42,576 nucleotides of DNA from Bifidobacterium breve (GCA_945893395.1 CAMDEC010000007.1:1-42576), one strand, 5' to 3'; counted from the stretch's first letter, positions 1 through 8,388 are shown. Notes: generated by a model not told the origin, from the sequence alone. A program made the numbers and translations.

Positions 1-771
1 TATCAAGACGGCGATGAATGGGTGATCAACGGACATAAATGGTTTATTTCGGGGGCGCGTGGCGCGCAGTTTGCGCTGTTGGTCGCGCGCACCGAAGACA
101 ATCCTGATCTGCCCCAGGCCGCGAACTCGTGCTTCATCGTTGATATACCCAGCGAAGGTTTCAACATCGTACGAGACGTCGAAACTATGTCGGGTGGCCA
201 TAATCACTGCGAGATTTTGATCCAAGATCTTCGTGTATCGGCGAAAAATATGTTGGGTGGGCGAGGACAAGGTCACTTGCTGGGTCAGTATCGCCTCGGG
301 CCAGCACGACTCGCACATTGCATGCGCTGGATCGGTCAAGCAGAGATCGCGCTCGACATGATGGTCGACCGTGCGCTGAAGCGTTATTCGCACGGCTCGG
401 TGCTTGCCGAGAAACAGGGTATTCAATGGCTGATCGCCGACTCTTCAATGGAGCTTTACCAATGCAAGTTGATGGTCTTGCATGCGGCATACAAAATTGA
501 AAACGGCCAGAGTTTCACCTCAGAAGTTTCAATGGCGAAGCATTTCGTCGCCAATAGTTTGTGGAGAATTATCGATCGTGCGATTCAGGTGCATGGTGCG
601 CTCGGCTATTCAACCGACACACCACTGGCGCACATGTTGCAACAAGCCCGATGGAGCCGCTTCGCCGACGGCGCCGATGAGATTCATCAAATGCGCATCG
701 CCCAACGCACTATTGCCGCTTACAAAGATCACGGCTCAACAAAGCTTGCGACCGGAGACCTGCCGTTGTGA
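1..771 (+). CDS. Acyl-CoA dehydrogenase, C-terminal part (5' end outside window)
   Basis: The reading frame is open from base 1, so the gene starts upstream and about 256 residues are visible. The product should be a FAD-dependent acyl-CoA dehydrogenase, which makes the trans-2-enoyl-CoA and passes electrons to ETF. Visible parts are the end of the middle beta domain (INGHKWFISGA near the start) and the C-terminal helical bundle with HGALGYS and ARWSRFADGADEIH. Where classical enzymes have the YEGT catalytic Glu, this sequence reads ADGADEIH, placing an Asp there; this resembles the ACAD10/ACAD11-like branch. The stop overlaps the next gene's GTG start by four bases, so the two are probably translated together. 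The family call is secure; the substrate is unknown. Confidence 0.9.
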   Translation, partial: YQDGDEWVINGHKWFISGARGAQFALLVARTEDNPDLPQAANSCFIVDIPSEGFNIVRDVETMSGGHNHCEILIQDLRVSAKNMLGGRGQGHLLGQYRLGPARLAHCMRWIGQAEIALDMMVDRALKRYSHGSVLAEKQGIQWLIADSSMELYQCKLMVLHAAYKIENGQSFTSEVSMAKHFVANSLWRIIDRAIQVHGALGYSTDTPLAHMLQQARWSRFADGADEIHQMRIAQRTIAAYKDHGSTKLATGDLPL

Positions 772-1736
772 CGGCTAAACAGCACACGACGTTCGGCGTT
801 TTTATTCCGCAGGGTTGGAAAATGGAACTTGTTTCTATCTCTGACCCAGTTGCTAAATGGAACAAAGCAGTCGAGATCGCCCAGTTGGCAGAAAAACTTG
901 GTTACGACTCGATCTGGGTCTACGACCACTTTCATAACGTGCCACGTCCGGCTCATGAGGCGGTGTTTGAATGCTGGACGGTCATGGCGGCGATGAGTCA
1001 GCGAACATCCAAAATTAGACTCGGCCAAATGGTCGGGTGCAATTTGTATCGCGAACCGAGTTTGTTGGCAAAAATCACCTCGACGCTCGATGTGATTTCA
1101 GGTGGTCGACTTGACTGGGGTATCGGTGCGGGTTGGTATGAGAACGAATGTCGTGGTTATGGGTTCGATTTTCCTGAACCAAAAGTGCGTATTGCGATGT
1201 TGCGTGAGTGCGTTGAAATCGTGCGCTCAATGTGGACCCAAGAAGAGACGAATTATTCCGGCAAGTACTACAACTTGGTTCGTGGCAACTGCGACCCCAA
1301 GCCGCTGCAAAAACCACATCCGCCAATCTGGATCGGTGGCGGAGGTGAACAACTGACGCTGCGAGTCGTTGCGCGTTATGCCGACTATTCAAACTTTGGT
1401 GGCAGCCCCGAAGAGTTCGCCCGAAAACGTGAAATTCTGAAAGGTCATTGCGTAGCCGTCGGTCGTGACGAATCAGAGATTCGCAAAACCTGGTCGCCAG
1501 ATGTGTTCGTTCGCCGAACCGAAAAAGAGATGAAGGCTGCCGGTTCACTGAGTCTGCGAGCCGACCCGTTTGATGATTGGCAAAAGAACAATCTTGTCGG
1601 CACCGTCGAACAAGTCACCGAAAAAGTTCAAAAATATATCGACCTAGGCTGCAGCGGGTTTATACCCTGGTGCGCCGATTATCCGAGTTCTGAAACGGTC
1701 GAGTTGTTTGCCGAAGTAATGAACAACTTCAGATAA
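768..1736 (+). CDS. LLM-class F420-dependent oxidoreductase
   Basis: This 322-residue protein belongs to the bacterial luciferase-like TIM-barrel family, in the actinobacterial branch that normally uses coenzyme F420. Typical blocks are the N-terminal FGVFIPQGW, DSIWVYDHFHNV near residue 48, the GRLDWGIGAGWYENE segment near residue 113, and KPHPPIWIGGGG near residue 183. The C-terminal region with GTVEQVTEKVQKYIDLGC is typical of the family. The GTG start overlaps the upstream acyl-CoA dehydrogenase stop as GTGA, which suggests a shared lipid or acyl-CoA catabolic operon. The substrate cannot be read from the sequence. F420 rather than FMN use is inferred from the subfamily. Confidence 0.9.
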   Translation: MTAKQHTTFGVFIPQGWKMELVSISDPVAKWNKAVEIAQLAEKLGYDSIWVYDHFHNVPRPAHEAVFECWTVMAAMSQRTSKIRLGQMVGCNLYREPSLLAKITSTLDVISGGRLDWGIGAGWYENECRGYGFDFPEPKVRIAMLRECVEIVRSMWTQEETNYSGKYYNLVRGNCDPKPLQKPHPPIWIGGGGEQLTLRVVARYADYSNFGGSPEEFARKREILKGHCVAVGRDESEIRKTWSPDVFVRRTEKEMKAAGSLSLRADPFDDWQKNNLVGTVEQVTEKVQKYIDLGCSGFIPWCADYPSSETVELFAEVMNNFR

Positions 1737-1740
1737 ATCT

Positions 1741-2199
1741 TTACAAGTAATAGCGAAAGACAACTTCGGCGACACACGAAGGCTTTTTCGCGCCTTCCAC
1801 TTCAAAAGTTGTCTCGAGGGTTACTTGTACGCCACCAGTTACATCTTCGACACTCAAAAGTTTTGCGCCTGCGCGAAGCTTCGAGCCCACTGGCACTGGT
1901 GATGGAAAACGAACTTTGTTCGTGCCGTAATTGACGCCCATTGCCACACCTTCGACGGCGAATATTTGAGGCAGCAAGACGGGGCCAAGTGACAGCGTGA
2001 GATATCCGTGTGCGATCGGACCACCGAATGGGCCGGCTTTGGCGCGCTCGATATCGATGTGAATCCACTGATGATCACCGGTTGCATCGGCAAAGCGGAT
2101 GACCTGATCTTGAGTGATTGTGAGGTAATCAGAAAATCCGAGGTGATTACCCACTTGGGCTTTGAGTTCGTCGACACCTTTGATTATCAGTCTTGGCAT
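1741..2199 (-). CDS. MaoC-family (R)-specific enoyl-CoA hydratase
   Basis: This 152-residue single hot-dog protein would hydrate trans-2-enoyl-CoA to (R)-3-hydroxyacyl-CoA, or act on a related thioester. The catalytic hydratase-2 motif is clear: FADATGDHQWIHID at residues 36-49 (Asp42 and His47 predicted catalytic), followed by FGGPIAHGYLTLSL. The arrangement closely resembles mycobacterial HtdZ (Rv0130), but orthology is not proven. The gene converges on the F420-type oxidoreductase with only four bases between the stops. Its own upstream gap to the membrane-protein gene is 40 bases. Its position beside an acyl-CoA dehydrogenase fits fatty-acid or sterol side-chain metabolism. Confidence 0.9.
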   Translation of the reverse strand: MPRLIIKGVDELKAQVGNHLGFSDYLTITQDQVIRFADATGDHQWIHIDIERAKAGPFGGPIAHGYLTLSLGPVLLPQIFAVEGVAMGVNYGTNKVRFPSPVPVGSKLRAGAKLLSVEDVTGGVQVTLETTFEVEGAKKPSCVAEVVFRYYL

Positions 2200-2239
2200 A
2201 TCTCAAGTGTGGCAGATAGGCAGGCTTAAAAACGAAGTG

Positions 2240-2680
2240 TCAGTGGTACCAAATCTTTTGGTGGTTTCTGCTTTGCGGATGCAATATCAGTGCGCACAAA
2301 GCAACCTCAAAAATCAAACTCAGGGTACTGCCACCAGTTAATTTGTCATAAAAAGAGAACTTGAAGCTGCTGATTCGCTCTAAATCACTGAATGCCCAGT
2401 ACCGCAACACGAAGGGCGAGAAAGCGGCGACGACGGCAAACTTGTAGCCAAGTTTCAGATCATTGGCCATGAAAATTCCTGAAAGTGCATGTAGTGCAAC
2501 AACCACCAGACCAATTACCAGACCAAATGCAAATCGACCACGCAGATGACCCAAGTAATCCGTCTTGTCGATCACGCTGATCAGGGCAAAAAACCCATTC
2601 AGATAAAGCAGCATCGCCGCAATCTGCAAAGTTTGTGGTTGCATTCGGTCGAACCATTTTCGCCAGTTGATACTTAGCAT
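2240..2680 (-). CDS. Small integral membrane protein of unknown function
   Basis: I do not recognise this 146-residue protein. It has about four hydrophobic segments that look membrane-spanning, near residues 18-37, 49-71, 79-96 and 117-134. The N-terminus is basic and amphipathic (NWRKWF) and the tail is short and basic. The loop after the second segment carries acidic and basic residues (NDLKLGYK). No catalytic motif or signal peptide is visible. The start codon lies about 48 bases from the divergent era start, so the two genes share a short promoter region. The 3' end faces the MaoC gene start on the same strand, 40 bases away, so co-transcription with the MaoC gene is possible. Confidence 0.7.
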   Translation of the reverse strand: MLSINWRKWFDRMQPQTLQIAAMLLYLNGFFALISVIDKTDYLGHLRGRFAFGLVIGLVVVALHALSGIFMANDLKLGYKFAVVAAFSPFVLRYWAFSDLERISSFKFSFYDKLTGGSTLSLIFEVALCALILHPQSRNHQKIWYH

Positions 2681-2716
2681 TGTTCAATTCTGCCAGATTG
2701 CCTAGTCGCATCTCGG

Positions 2717-2722
2717 TAGCCT
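2717..2722 (+). promoter_or_regulatory. Candidate -10 box of a leaderless era promoter
   Basis: TAGCCT ends six bases before the GTG at 2729. A TANNNT box at this distance is the known signature of leaderless promoters in Actinobacteria, with transcription starting at or beside the start codon. The same box recurs before glyS, uppS, uvrA, rapZ and gap. I see no convincing -35 element. The call is inferred from spacing and recurrence. Confidence 0.45.
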
Positions 2723-2728
2723 TTGGAC

Positions 2729-3568
2729 GTGCGCACTGCATTCGTTTCTTTGGTTGGCAGACCAAATGTAGGCAAGTCGACCCTGCTCAATGCGATAGTT
2801 GGCAAGAAAGTCAGCATCGTCTCGGACAAACCTCAGACGACTCGCACCCGTGTGCGAGGTATTTTAAATCGCGGCGACACTCAACTTGTTTTTGTGGACA
2901 CGCCAGGTTTGCATAAGGCGACAACCGCGCTGGGCGAACGCGTCAACGCAACCGCGCTTGAATCGATGCGCGACGTGGACATCGTTTGTCTGGTGATCGA
3001 CGCGACACAGCCATTTGGCTCCGGTGACAAATGGGTCAGCGAACAACTAAATATTTCAAAAGCGATAGTCGTGTTGAATAAAACTGACTCTGCAAGTTCG
3101 GCGAAAGTTCTCGCCCAACTGGCCAGCGTTTCTTCGCTGGGTGCTGCCGATTATTTTCCACTCTCGGCGATGACCGGAGATGGAGTCGAGCAATTGATTG
3201 CCGAGTTGATCAAGCGTGCGCCAGAGGGTCAGGCGATGTTTCCACCTGAAATGGTCTCAGAAACACCGCAAGCCCAATGGGTGGCAGAACTTGTACGAGA
3301 GCAATTGCTTGCGGTAACGCGAGACGAGTTGCCATATTCAATTGCCACGCGAGTTACCGAGTGGGAGTGGCCGCGTGTGCGATGTGAAATCATCGTCGAG
3401 AGAAAAAGTCAAAAGGGCATGGTCATCGGTAAATCTGGCAGTGTTCTCAAAGCGGTGGGCATCGAAGTGCGAAAGCAAATGCCCGAGGGTGCGTTTCTTG
3501 AATTGTTCGTCGTCGTGGACAAAGACTGGCAACACCGAGTAGATCGTGTTGAACGCCTCGGCTATTAA
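2729..3568 (+). CDS. era: GTPase Era
   Basis: Era is an essential GTPase that binds 16S rRNA and helps mature the 30S subunit. The GTPase motifs are complete: GRPNVGKS (G1, residues 10-17), DTPG (G3), NKTD (G4) and SAMTGDG (G5). The C-terminal KH domain has the RNA-binding loop VIGKSG and ends in HRVDRVERLGY, as in the family. The 279-residue length is slightly below the usual 290-300. I chose GTG 2729 over the in-frame TTG at 2723 because the TTG directly abuts a -10-like box, whereas the GTG sits six bases after it. The stop is four bases from the convergent GerMN gene. The usual ybeY and corC neighbours are absent, and recO lies about 6 kb away. Confidence 0.95.
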   Translation: MRTAFVSLVGRPNVGKSTLLNAIVGKKVSIVSDKPQTTRTRVRGILNRGDTQLVFVDTPGLHKATTALGERVNATALESMRDVDIVCLVIDATQPFGSGDKWVSEQLNISKAIVVLNKTDSASSAKVLAQLASVSSLGAADYFPLSAMTGDGVEQLIAELIKRAPEGQAMFPPEMVSETPQAQWVAELVREQLLAVTRDELPYSIATRVTEWEWPRVRCEIIVERKSQKGMVIGKSGSVLKAVGIEVRKQMPEGAFLELFVVVDKDWQHRVDRVERLGY

Positions 3569-3572
3569 TTGA

Positions 3573-4199
3573 TCAGCCCGTCGGGGCGACCAATAGCGAA
3601 GAGTAATCGTCAAAACTTACGGCAGATCCCGGTGTGGCTAGATTGCCTCGACCGCGCGGAACCGCAACATTTGCACCATCAACCGTGAAAATTACTTGAC
3701 CGATCCCGGGTCGACGCGTGAAGGTCATTACAAGTTGCGCAATCGCTAGGCGTTGATCAATTGGCGAGAGCGAGCTCAAGAACTGTGCCGTCGTGTCGAT
3801 TTGGGCGATGCCTTTTGAGATTTTGATCTCGGCACTTAGACTTGTGGGTAGCGCGCTGCGCAGTCCGAGTCCGTTGTCGCCTGTTGGTGGGCCGGCGATT
3901 AATGCAGCCAGAACCTGCGAGGTCGTGGCTGGGCTGACGATCGTCAGAGTTGTGGCGACCACACGATTTGCGCTGATGTAATAAAGTTCGACTGGTTCGG
4001 AGAGCACTTCAGACAATGATGTCGTCGTCTCTTCGACTGGTTCTGTGACGAGGACGGTCGTTGTCGTTGAAGTCGTCGTCGTTTGCTCGCTGAGTTCAGG
4101 GGGCAGTTCTGACTCAGAAAGTGGGACAACTTTGCTTGCGCTCGGCACGCCGCAGGCACTGATAACCAAAACTGCAACGAGAGCCACCAACTTCGACAT
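3573..4199 (-). CDS. GerMN-domain lipoprotein, LpqB-like
   Basis: This is a predicted lipoprotein of 208 residues. The N-terminus is a signal peptide with lipobox ISAC (Cys16), followed by a Thr/Glu-rich linker with runs of Thr near residues 39-62. The rest matches the GerMN fold, including LYYISANRVVA, TSQVLAALIAGPP and a final VNVAVPRG-like strand region. GerMN domains occur in spore germination proteins and in actinobacterial LpqB. LpqB follows the kinase gene mtrB in mycobacteria and modulates it; the same kinase-lipoprotein order is seen here. This protein is far shorter than LpqB and has no propeller domain. The ATG overlaps the kinase stop by one base (TAATG), so coupled translation is likely. 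A more upstream in-frame ATG at 4286 was rejected because it would bury the signal peptide. Confidence 0.85.
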   Translation of the reverse strand: MSKLVALVAVLVISACGVPSASKVVPLSESELPPELSEQTTTTSTTTTVLVTEPVEETTTSLSEVLSEPVELYYISANRVVATTLTIVSPATTSQVLAALIAGPPTGDNGLGLRSALPTSLSAEIKISKGIAQIDTTAQFLSSLSPIDQRLAIAQLVMTFTRRPGIGQVIFTVDGANVAVPRGRGNLATPGSAVSFDDYSSLLVAPTG

Positions 4200-5644
4200 T
4201 AAAATAACCGTGCTGTTTGATTGGGATCTTGGCGAATGATCGAAACGATAAATCTGGCACCGCCGTTGCTGTTCGTCTCTACCCATGCTTTGCCGCCAAG
4301 TGCTTTGGCATGCTCTTGCACGATTGCCAGGCCAAGACCGCTGCCAATGCTGTTGCGCGATGCAGTGCCACGCGCAAACCGATCAAAAATTCGTTCGCGT
4401 TCGCTTTGGGCAACGCCAGCACCACTATCTTCGACAATGATTCGCATAGTTTTTTCGTCGCCCGTAACCGAAATTGCGGTTGCTCCGCCCGCGTGATCGC
4501 GAGCATTTTCGAGCAAGTTCAAAACGATGCGTTCAATTCGTCGCTTGTCGAGCACTGTTTGGTCGTCGAGATTAAGAGTCGTAGCGAACGCAACTTGATC
4601 AAAGCCGTGACGATGCACAACTCGCTTGACCAGATCAGCAAGATTCACGGTTTCTTCCTGAGTTTTTCCTGCACCGGCGTCAAGGCGAGAAAGTTCGAGC
4701 AAATCCAGAACCGTACGGTCAAAGCGGCGCACTTGGCTGGCAATGATGTCGAATGCCTGTCGGTTTCGATCACTCAGATCGTCCCGTCGGGCTTGCATCA
4801 CCTCAACGGCAGCAACCAGGGCAGTGACTGGTGAGCGCAGTTCGTGACTTACATCGCTGGCGAAACGGGTTTCACGCTGAATGCGAGTTTGAACGGCATC
4901 AACCATGTTGTTGAAAGAACTAGCGAGTCGCGCAAGTTCTGGATCGCGCTCATCCTCGAGGCGAACATCCAAACCACCAGACGCAATGTCAGTTGCCACA
5001 GATGCAACTCGTCGCAATGGTCGTAGCACGGTGTTGCTGCTTGAGAATCCCAAAACACCGCCAGCGAGCGTGATCAGAATGATTCCGAAAATCAAGGTTG
5101 TACGAATTGTGTTGAGCGTACGTTCAACATCGGTCAGCGGAAATGCCTCGAAGTATTGTCCCGAAATCGAAGAGATCGAGATACCGAGTGCTTCATATGG
5201 TTGGCCGTCAAATTCAAATCGTTGACGACCGCTTTTTCTTTCGAGCGTTTGCGTGAGAAGTTCGGCCGGCAAGTTCGACTGGGTGAACCGCAATGGTTCT
5301 TGGGCGAAAAATGCGTCATCATCGACTAGGTGCAGAACCGCATAGCCACCATTTTCTGTGCGGATGTTGGTGACGATGTCACCCGCGTCTTGTGGATTGA
5401 CGCCAACTAGCGTGCGCAACAACTGCGCGTTGTTGATCGCTTGACTGGTCGCAAATTCGGATCTTTGATCCAATAAATACGCCCGCGTTGATGCGTAGGT
5501 GACAATGCTCAATGAAATTGCCGCAGCAAAAGCACTGAGACTGAAATACAGGATCATCCGACCGCGCAGACCGCGTAGATTTTTCGCTGTCGATAGAAAC
5601 GGTTGAAAAATTCGGTTTGGATCGGTCGTGAATTTCGCTTGCAC
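4199..5644 (-). CDS. Membrane sensor histidine kinase, MtrB-like
   Basis: This 481-residue transmembrane kinase has a first membrane helix near residues 28-52, an extracytoplasmic domain to about 180, and a second helix near 183-201. Next come a HAMP segment (about 202-258), the HisKA helix with SHELRSP (phospho-acceptor His267), and an ATPase domain. That domain shows the N box NLLENARDH (376-384), DSGAG (406-410) and GSGLGLA (434-440). The start is GTG. The downstream GerMN lipoprotein overlaps by one base. The likely partner regulator is divergent, 168 bases away. The order resembles mtrB-lpqB, although in mycobacteria the regulator gene is co-directional. The sensed signal is unknown. Confidence 0.9.
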   Translation of the reverse strand: MQAKFTTDPNRIFQPFLSTAKNLRGLRGRMILYFSLSAFAAAISLSIVTYASTRAYLLDQRSEFATSQAINNAQLLRTLVGVNPQDAGDIVTNIRTENGGYAVLHLVDDDAFFAQEPLRFTQSNLPAELLTQTLERKSGRQRFEFDGQPYEALGISISSISGQYFEAFPLTDVERTLNTIRTTLIFGIILITLAGGVLGFSSSNTVLRPLRRVASVATDIASGGLDVRLEDERDPELARLASSFNNMVDAVQTRIQRETRFASDVSHELRSPVTALVAAVEVMQARRDDLSDRNRQAFDIIASQVRRFDRTVLDLLELSRLDAGAGKTQEETVNLADLVKRVVHRHGFDQVAFATTLNLDDQTVLDKRRIERIVLNLLENARDHAGGATAISVTGDEKTMRIIVEDSGAGVAQSERERIFDRFARGTASRNSIGSGLGLAIVQEHAKALGGKAWVETNSNGGARFIVSIIRQDPNQTARLF

Positions 5645-5676
5645 ACTTCAAGCATTGCGGGATTTTTGCCAACCCC

Positions 5677-5717
5677 CACCGGCGGGTATCAAGGGGGAGC
5701 ATGACGACCCGCCGGTG
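5677..5717. repeat. Perfect 11-bp inverted repeat between kinase and regulator genes
   Basis: CACCGGCGGGT (5677-5687) and ACCCGCCGGTG (5707-5717) are exact reverse complements separated by 19 bases. The spacer also holds GGGGG, which could pair instead with CCCCC just before the left arm. The element lies between the divergent kinase and regulator genes. It could be an operator for a dimeric regulator or an RNA hairpin in the kinase leader. Neither role can be decided from sequence alone. Confidence 0.6.
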
Positions 5718-5743
5718 TGATGACCCCATACTGCTTGGCTAAT

Positions 5744-5772
5744 TTGACAGATCCCCAATAAAACTGTGCTAT
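5744..5772 (+). promoter_or_regulatory. Candidate promoter for the response regulator gene
   Basis: A perfect TTGACA (5744-5749) is followed after 17 bases by TGCTAT (5767-5772), which is only a fair -10 match. It would give a leader of about 35 bases before the GTG at 5813. The inverted repeat at 5677-5717 ends 26 bases upstream, where an activator or the regulator itself could bind. Confidence 0.4.
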
Positions 5773-5812
5773 TTCTGTAACAAATCTCAACTTCAGGGCA
5801 GAATAGAACACC

Positions 5813-6502
5813 GTGCAAAAGCTTCTTTTCATTGAAGACGACCATGACATACGGGCAGCGTTGAGTCTGGCCTTAGAAGATGAGGGCTACAACGTAATCG
5901 AGGCGTCAGATGGCACCTCGGGTCTGGCAACTTTCAGTGCCGAAACTGTCGACCTAGTTTTGCTTGATCTGCGATTACCCGACATGTCGGGTTTCGATGT
6001 TTGCCGCGAGCTTCGCCGCAAGAGTCTCGTCCCGATCATCATGGTCACCGCGCAAACAGATACACATGATCTTGTTGCGGGGTTGGAGGCAGGAGCCGAC
6101 GACTACGTGACTAAGCCGGTTGTTCCAAAAGAACTGGCCGCGCGTATTCGTGCGGCATTGCGACGCACCACCTTGTTGTCGGCTTCGGCAGCGCAGTTGG
6201 ATCGATTCGTCGTGGGCGACATCGAGATGCGCAGTGATCAGGGGATTGTCCTGAAGGGCGGCGTCGAACTGCCGTTGACCAAAACCGAGTATCGGCTGTT
6301 GCACATTTTCATGGAAAATGCAAACAAGGTTTTGTCACGAGACCAGTTGCTTGAGTTGGTCTGGGGTTATGAATACCTTGGTGATAGTCGATTGGTCGAC
6401 GCCCATATTCGACGTCTCAGGGTGAAGATTGAAGAGTCGGCAGAAGACCCGAAGATAATCGCCACGGTGCGTGGCATGGGTTATCGCTTGCTCACCGCGT
6501 AG
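5813..6502 (+). CDS. OmpR/PhoB-family response regulator, MtrA-like
   Basis: This 229-residue regulator has an intact receiver domain. The acidic pocket is in FIEDDHD, the predicted phospho-acceptor is Asp52 in LLDLRLPDM, the conserved Thr is at about 79 and Lys101 is in DYVTKP. The C-terminal winged-helix domain follows LPLTKTEYRLL, with VDAHIRRLRVKIE as the likely recognition helix and the terminal GMGYRL hairpin. It should bind DNA as a dimer when phosphorylated by the divergent kinase upstream. The start is GTG. The last 22 bases overlap the convergent helicase gene, so no terminator separates them. Naming it mtrA would go beyond the evidence. Confidence 0.92.
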   Translation: MQKLLFIEDDHDIRAALSLALEDEGYNVIEASDGTSGLATFSAETVDLVLLDLRLPDMSGFDVCRELRRKSLVPIIMVTAQTDTHDLVAGLEAGADDYVTKPVVPKELAARIRAALRRTTLLSASAAQLDRFVVGDIEMRSDQGIVLKGGVELPLTKTEYRLLHIFMENANKVLSRDQLLELVWGYEYLGDSRLVDAHIRRLRVKIEESAEDPKIIATVRGMGYRLLTA

Positions 6503-8388
6503 GTCAAAAACTCTGTGGCGCGTTCAATTTTGTTGGTGAACTCCATGGGTGGCAACATCTCGATAATTGCTTTACCGTAACTTTTGGTTACGAGTCGCGG
6601 ATCTAGCACGGCAACTACGCCCATGTCTGTTTGAGTGCGAATCAGGCGTCCTGCCGCTTGAGCAAGTTTTGTAGCGGCAATCGGTATGTCGATTGCCGTG
6701 AACGCCGACTTGCCGTAGGCATCACGACGAGCGCTCATCAACGGATCAGTCGGCACAGGAAACGGCAGTCGGTCGATTATCACGCAACTCAGTGTTTGGC
6801 CGGGCACGTCTACGCCTTGAAAGAAACTTTGCGTCGCGAACAGACAAGTTGATTCACTGGCCGCGAACTTTCTCAACAACTCCATTTTTGGCAGATCGTC
6901 TTGTTTGAGAATTTCGAACTTGAATTTGTCCGCCAAGGCGTCGTAGGCCGCGTTGAGTCTTGCGTAACTCGTGAACAATGCCAAGGTTCTGCCGCCTGCA
7001 GCGTTGATCAACTCAAAAATTTCTTTGTGCACCGCGTTGTCGCGCATACCTTGAGCGGGGTCTGGAAGATGGGAGGCACAATACAACAGCGAGTTGTTTT
7101 CATAATCAAATGGGCTGGCCACATGGCATGCGTCAAAACTGTCAGCAGTCAAGCCGATTCTTTGGGGCAGGTTCGTTGGAATTGTCGCACTGGTAAGAAT
7201 CGCCGTGCGCTGTGACCAAACCGCCTCGTGCAGGGTCGGTCCTATATTCAGTGGTCGCATTTCGAGTGAGCAACGATCGGCGTTGCCCGAGACATAAGCG
7301 ACGAATCCGCTGCGATCGGCGAGTGCGAGATCAAGATCTTCGATGAACCGAGTGCATAGCGACTGGGCACGCAGCCTTCTTTGCTTGGCCGATTCGTCGT
7401 TTGTGGCAATCGTGCGCAAAGACTCTAAGGCGTCATTGGCGCGACCGCGAACCTCGACGAGAGTCTCGCGAGATTCACTGTCAAGGGGTAGGGCCACACG
7501 TTTGTTGATGAACGGCACAATTGCATCGCGCAATCTTGCGGCACTCTTGGCGAAGCCACCCGACATCGCATCGTCGCGAATGATCGATCGCATCGCCGAG
7601 CCGATTGAAATTATTCGACTCGGAGAAAGAGCCAGACCAGCAGAATCTGTGACGACGTCTTCGAGTTCGTGGGCTTCGTCGAAAACTACGACGTCGTGTT
7701 CGCCGATGATCGTGCCTTGTGTGACGATGTCGAGCGCATAGAGCCAACCATTGACGATGACAATATCGGCGGTCTGACTTTGCGCACGCGCACGCTCAGC
7801 GAAACAATTTTCTCCTTGCGGACATCTGGACGCACCGGGGCATTCTTCGCTTGTAACGCTGACCATTGACCACGCATTTCTTTGCGGTTGCCAATCGAGC
7901 TCGCCCTCGTCGCCTGTTTTGGTTGTGCCAGACCATTCGACAAGTTTTTTCACGTCGGCTTTCGTTCGTACTGACACTTCGTCAATTTCAAGTTTTGATT
8001 GCGATCGATCTGCTAGTTCTGCGATGCGTTGGCGACAAAGATAATTGCTGCGACCTTTCAATACCGTCCAGGTCAATTGATGATCGAGAATCGGGTTCAA
8101 CGCCGCCGCCAACAGAGGTAGATCGTTTTGTGAAAGTTGATCTTGCAATGCTTTGGTAACGGTGGACACGACGATTCGTCGCCCTGAAATAACTGCTGGC
8201 ACCAAGTAACCAAGGGTCTTACCCGTGCCGGTGCCGGCCTGCACGATCAGGTGTCGGTTCTTGCGTAAAGCCCGACCAACGAGCACAGCCATTTCATCTT
8301 GGCCCTGACGTTCTTCGGCGTTTGCCAGTTCATTGGTGACACGACGCAACGCATCGAGAATTTCTTGGTCAGCGATATTCGGTGCCAT
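6481..8388 (-). CDS. dinG: DinG/XPD-family ATP-dependent DNA helicase
   Basis: This 635-residue superfamily 2 helicase shows Walker A AGTGTGKT (residues 51-58), Walker B box DEAH (237-240) and a late motif near QAAGRLIRTQTD. Four cysteines, at about 118, 183, 189 and 195, match the iron-sulphur cluster site of XPD/DinG-type 5'-3' helicases. It likely unwinds recombination or R-loop structures during repair. The N-terminus has no exonuclease domain, so it is not the DnaQ-DinG fusion of Firmicutes. Its 3' end overlaps the response regulator gene by 22 bases in convergent orientation. The uppS gene lies 20 bases upstream on the same strand, and both may be co-transcribed. Confidence 0.92.
   Translation of the reverse strand: MAPNIADQEILDALRRVTNELANAEERQGQDEMAVLVGRALRKNRHLIVQAGTGTGKTLGYLVPAVISGRRIVVSTVTKALQDQLSQNDLPLLAAALNPILDHQLTWTVLKGRSNYLCRQRIAELADRSQSKLEIDEVSVRTKADVKKLVEWSGTTKTGDEGELDWQPQRNAWSMVSVTSEECPGASRCPQGENCFAERARAQSQTADIVIVNGWLYALDIVTQGTIIGEHDVVVFDEAHELEDVVTDSAGLALSPSRIISIGSAMRSIIRDDAMSGGFAKSAARLRDAIVPFINKRVALPLDSESRETLVEVRGRANDALESLRTIATNDESAKQRRLRAQSLCTRFIEDLDLALADRSGFVAYVSGNADRCSLEMRPLNIGPTLHEAVWSQRTAILTSATIPTNLPQRIGLTADSFDACHVASPFDYENNSLLYCASHLPDPAQGMRDNAVHKEIFELINAAGGRTLALFTSYARLNAAYDALADKFKFEILKQDDLPKMELLRKFAASESTCLFATQSFFQGVDVPGQTLSCVIIDRLPFPVPTDPLMSARRDAYGKSAFTAIDIPIAATKLAQAAGRLIRTQTDMGVVAVLDPRLVTKSYGKAIIEMLPPMEFTNKIERATEFLTYAVSKR

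Noticed and set aside
2723-2728. TTG at 2723 as the era start
   Set aside because: It directly follows the TAGCCT box, leaving no room for a transcript start; GTG 2729 fits better and matches family N-termini.
3579-3590. Short GCCC/GGGC pairing between era and the GerMN gene
   Set aside because: Only four pairs with a four-base loop and inside coding sequence; too weak for a terminator.
4200-4286. Upstream ATG at 4286 for the GerMN lipoprotein
   Set aside because: It would add 29 charged residues before the signal peptide and overlap the kinase gene deeply.
4217-4834. Plus-strand open frame of 205 codons opposite the kinase
   Set aside because: Antisense to the ATPase and HisKA domains; translation has no coherent fold or start signal.
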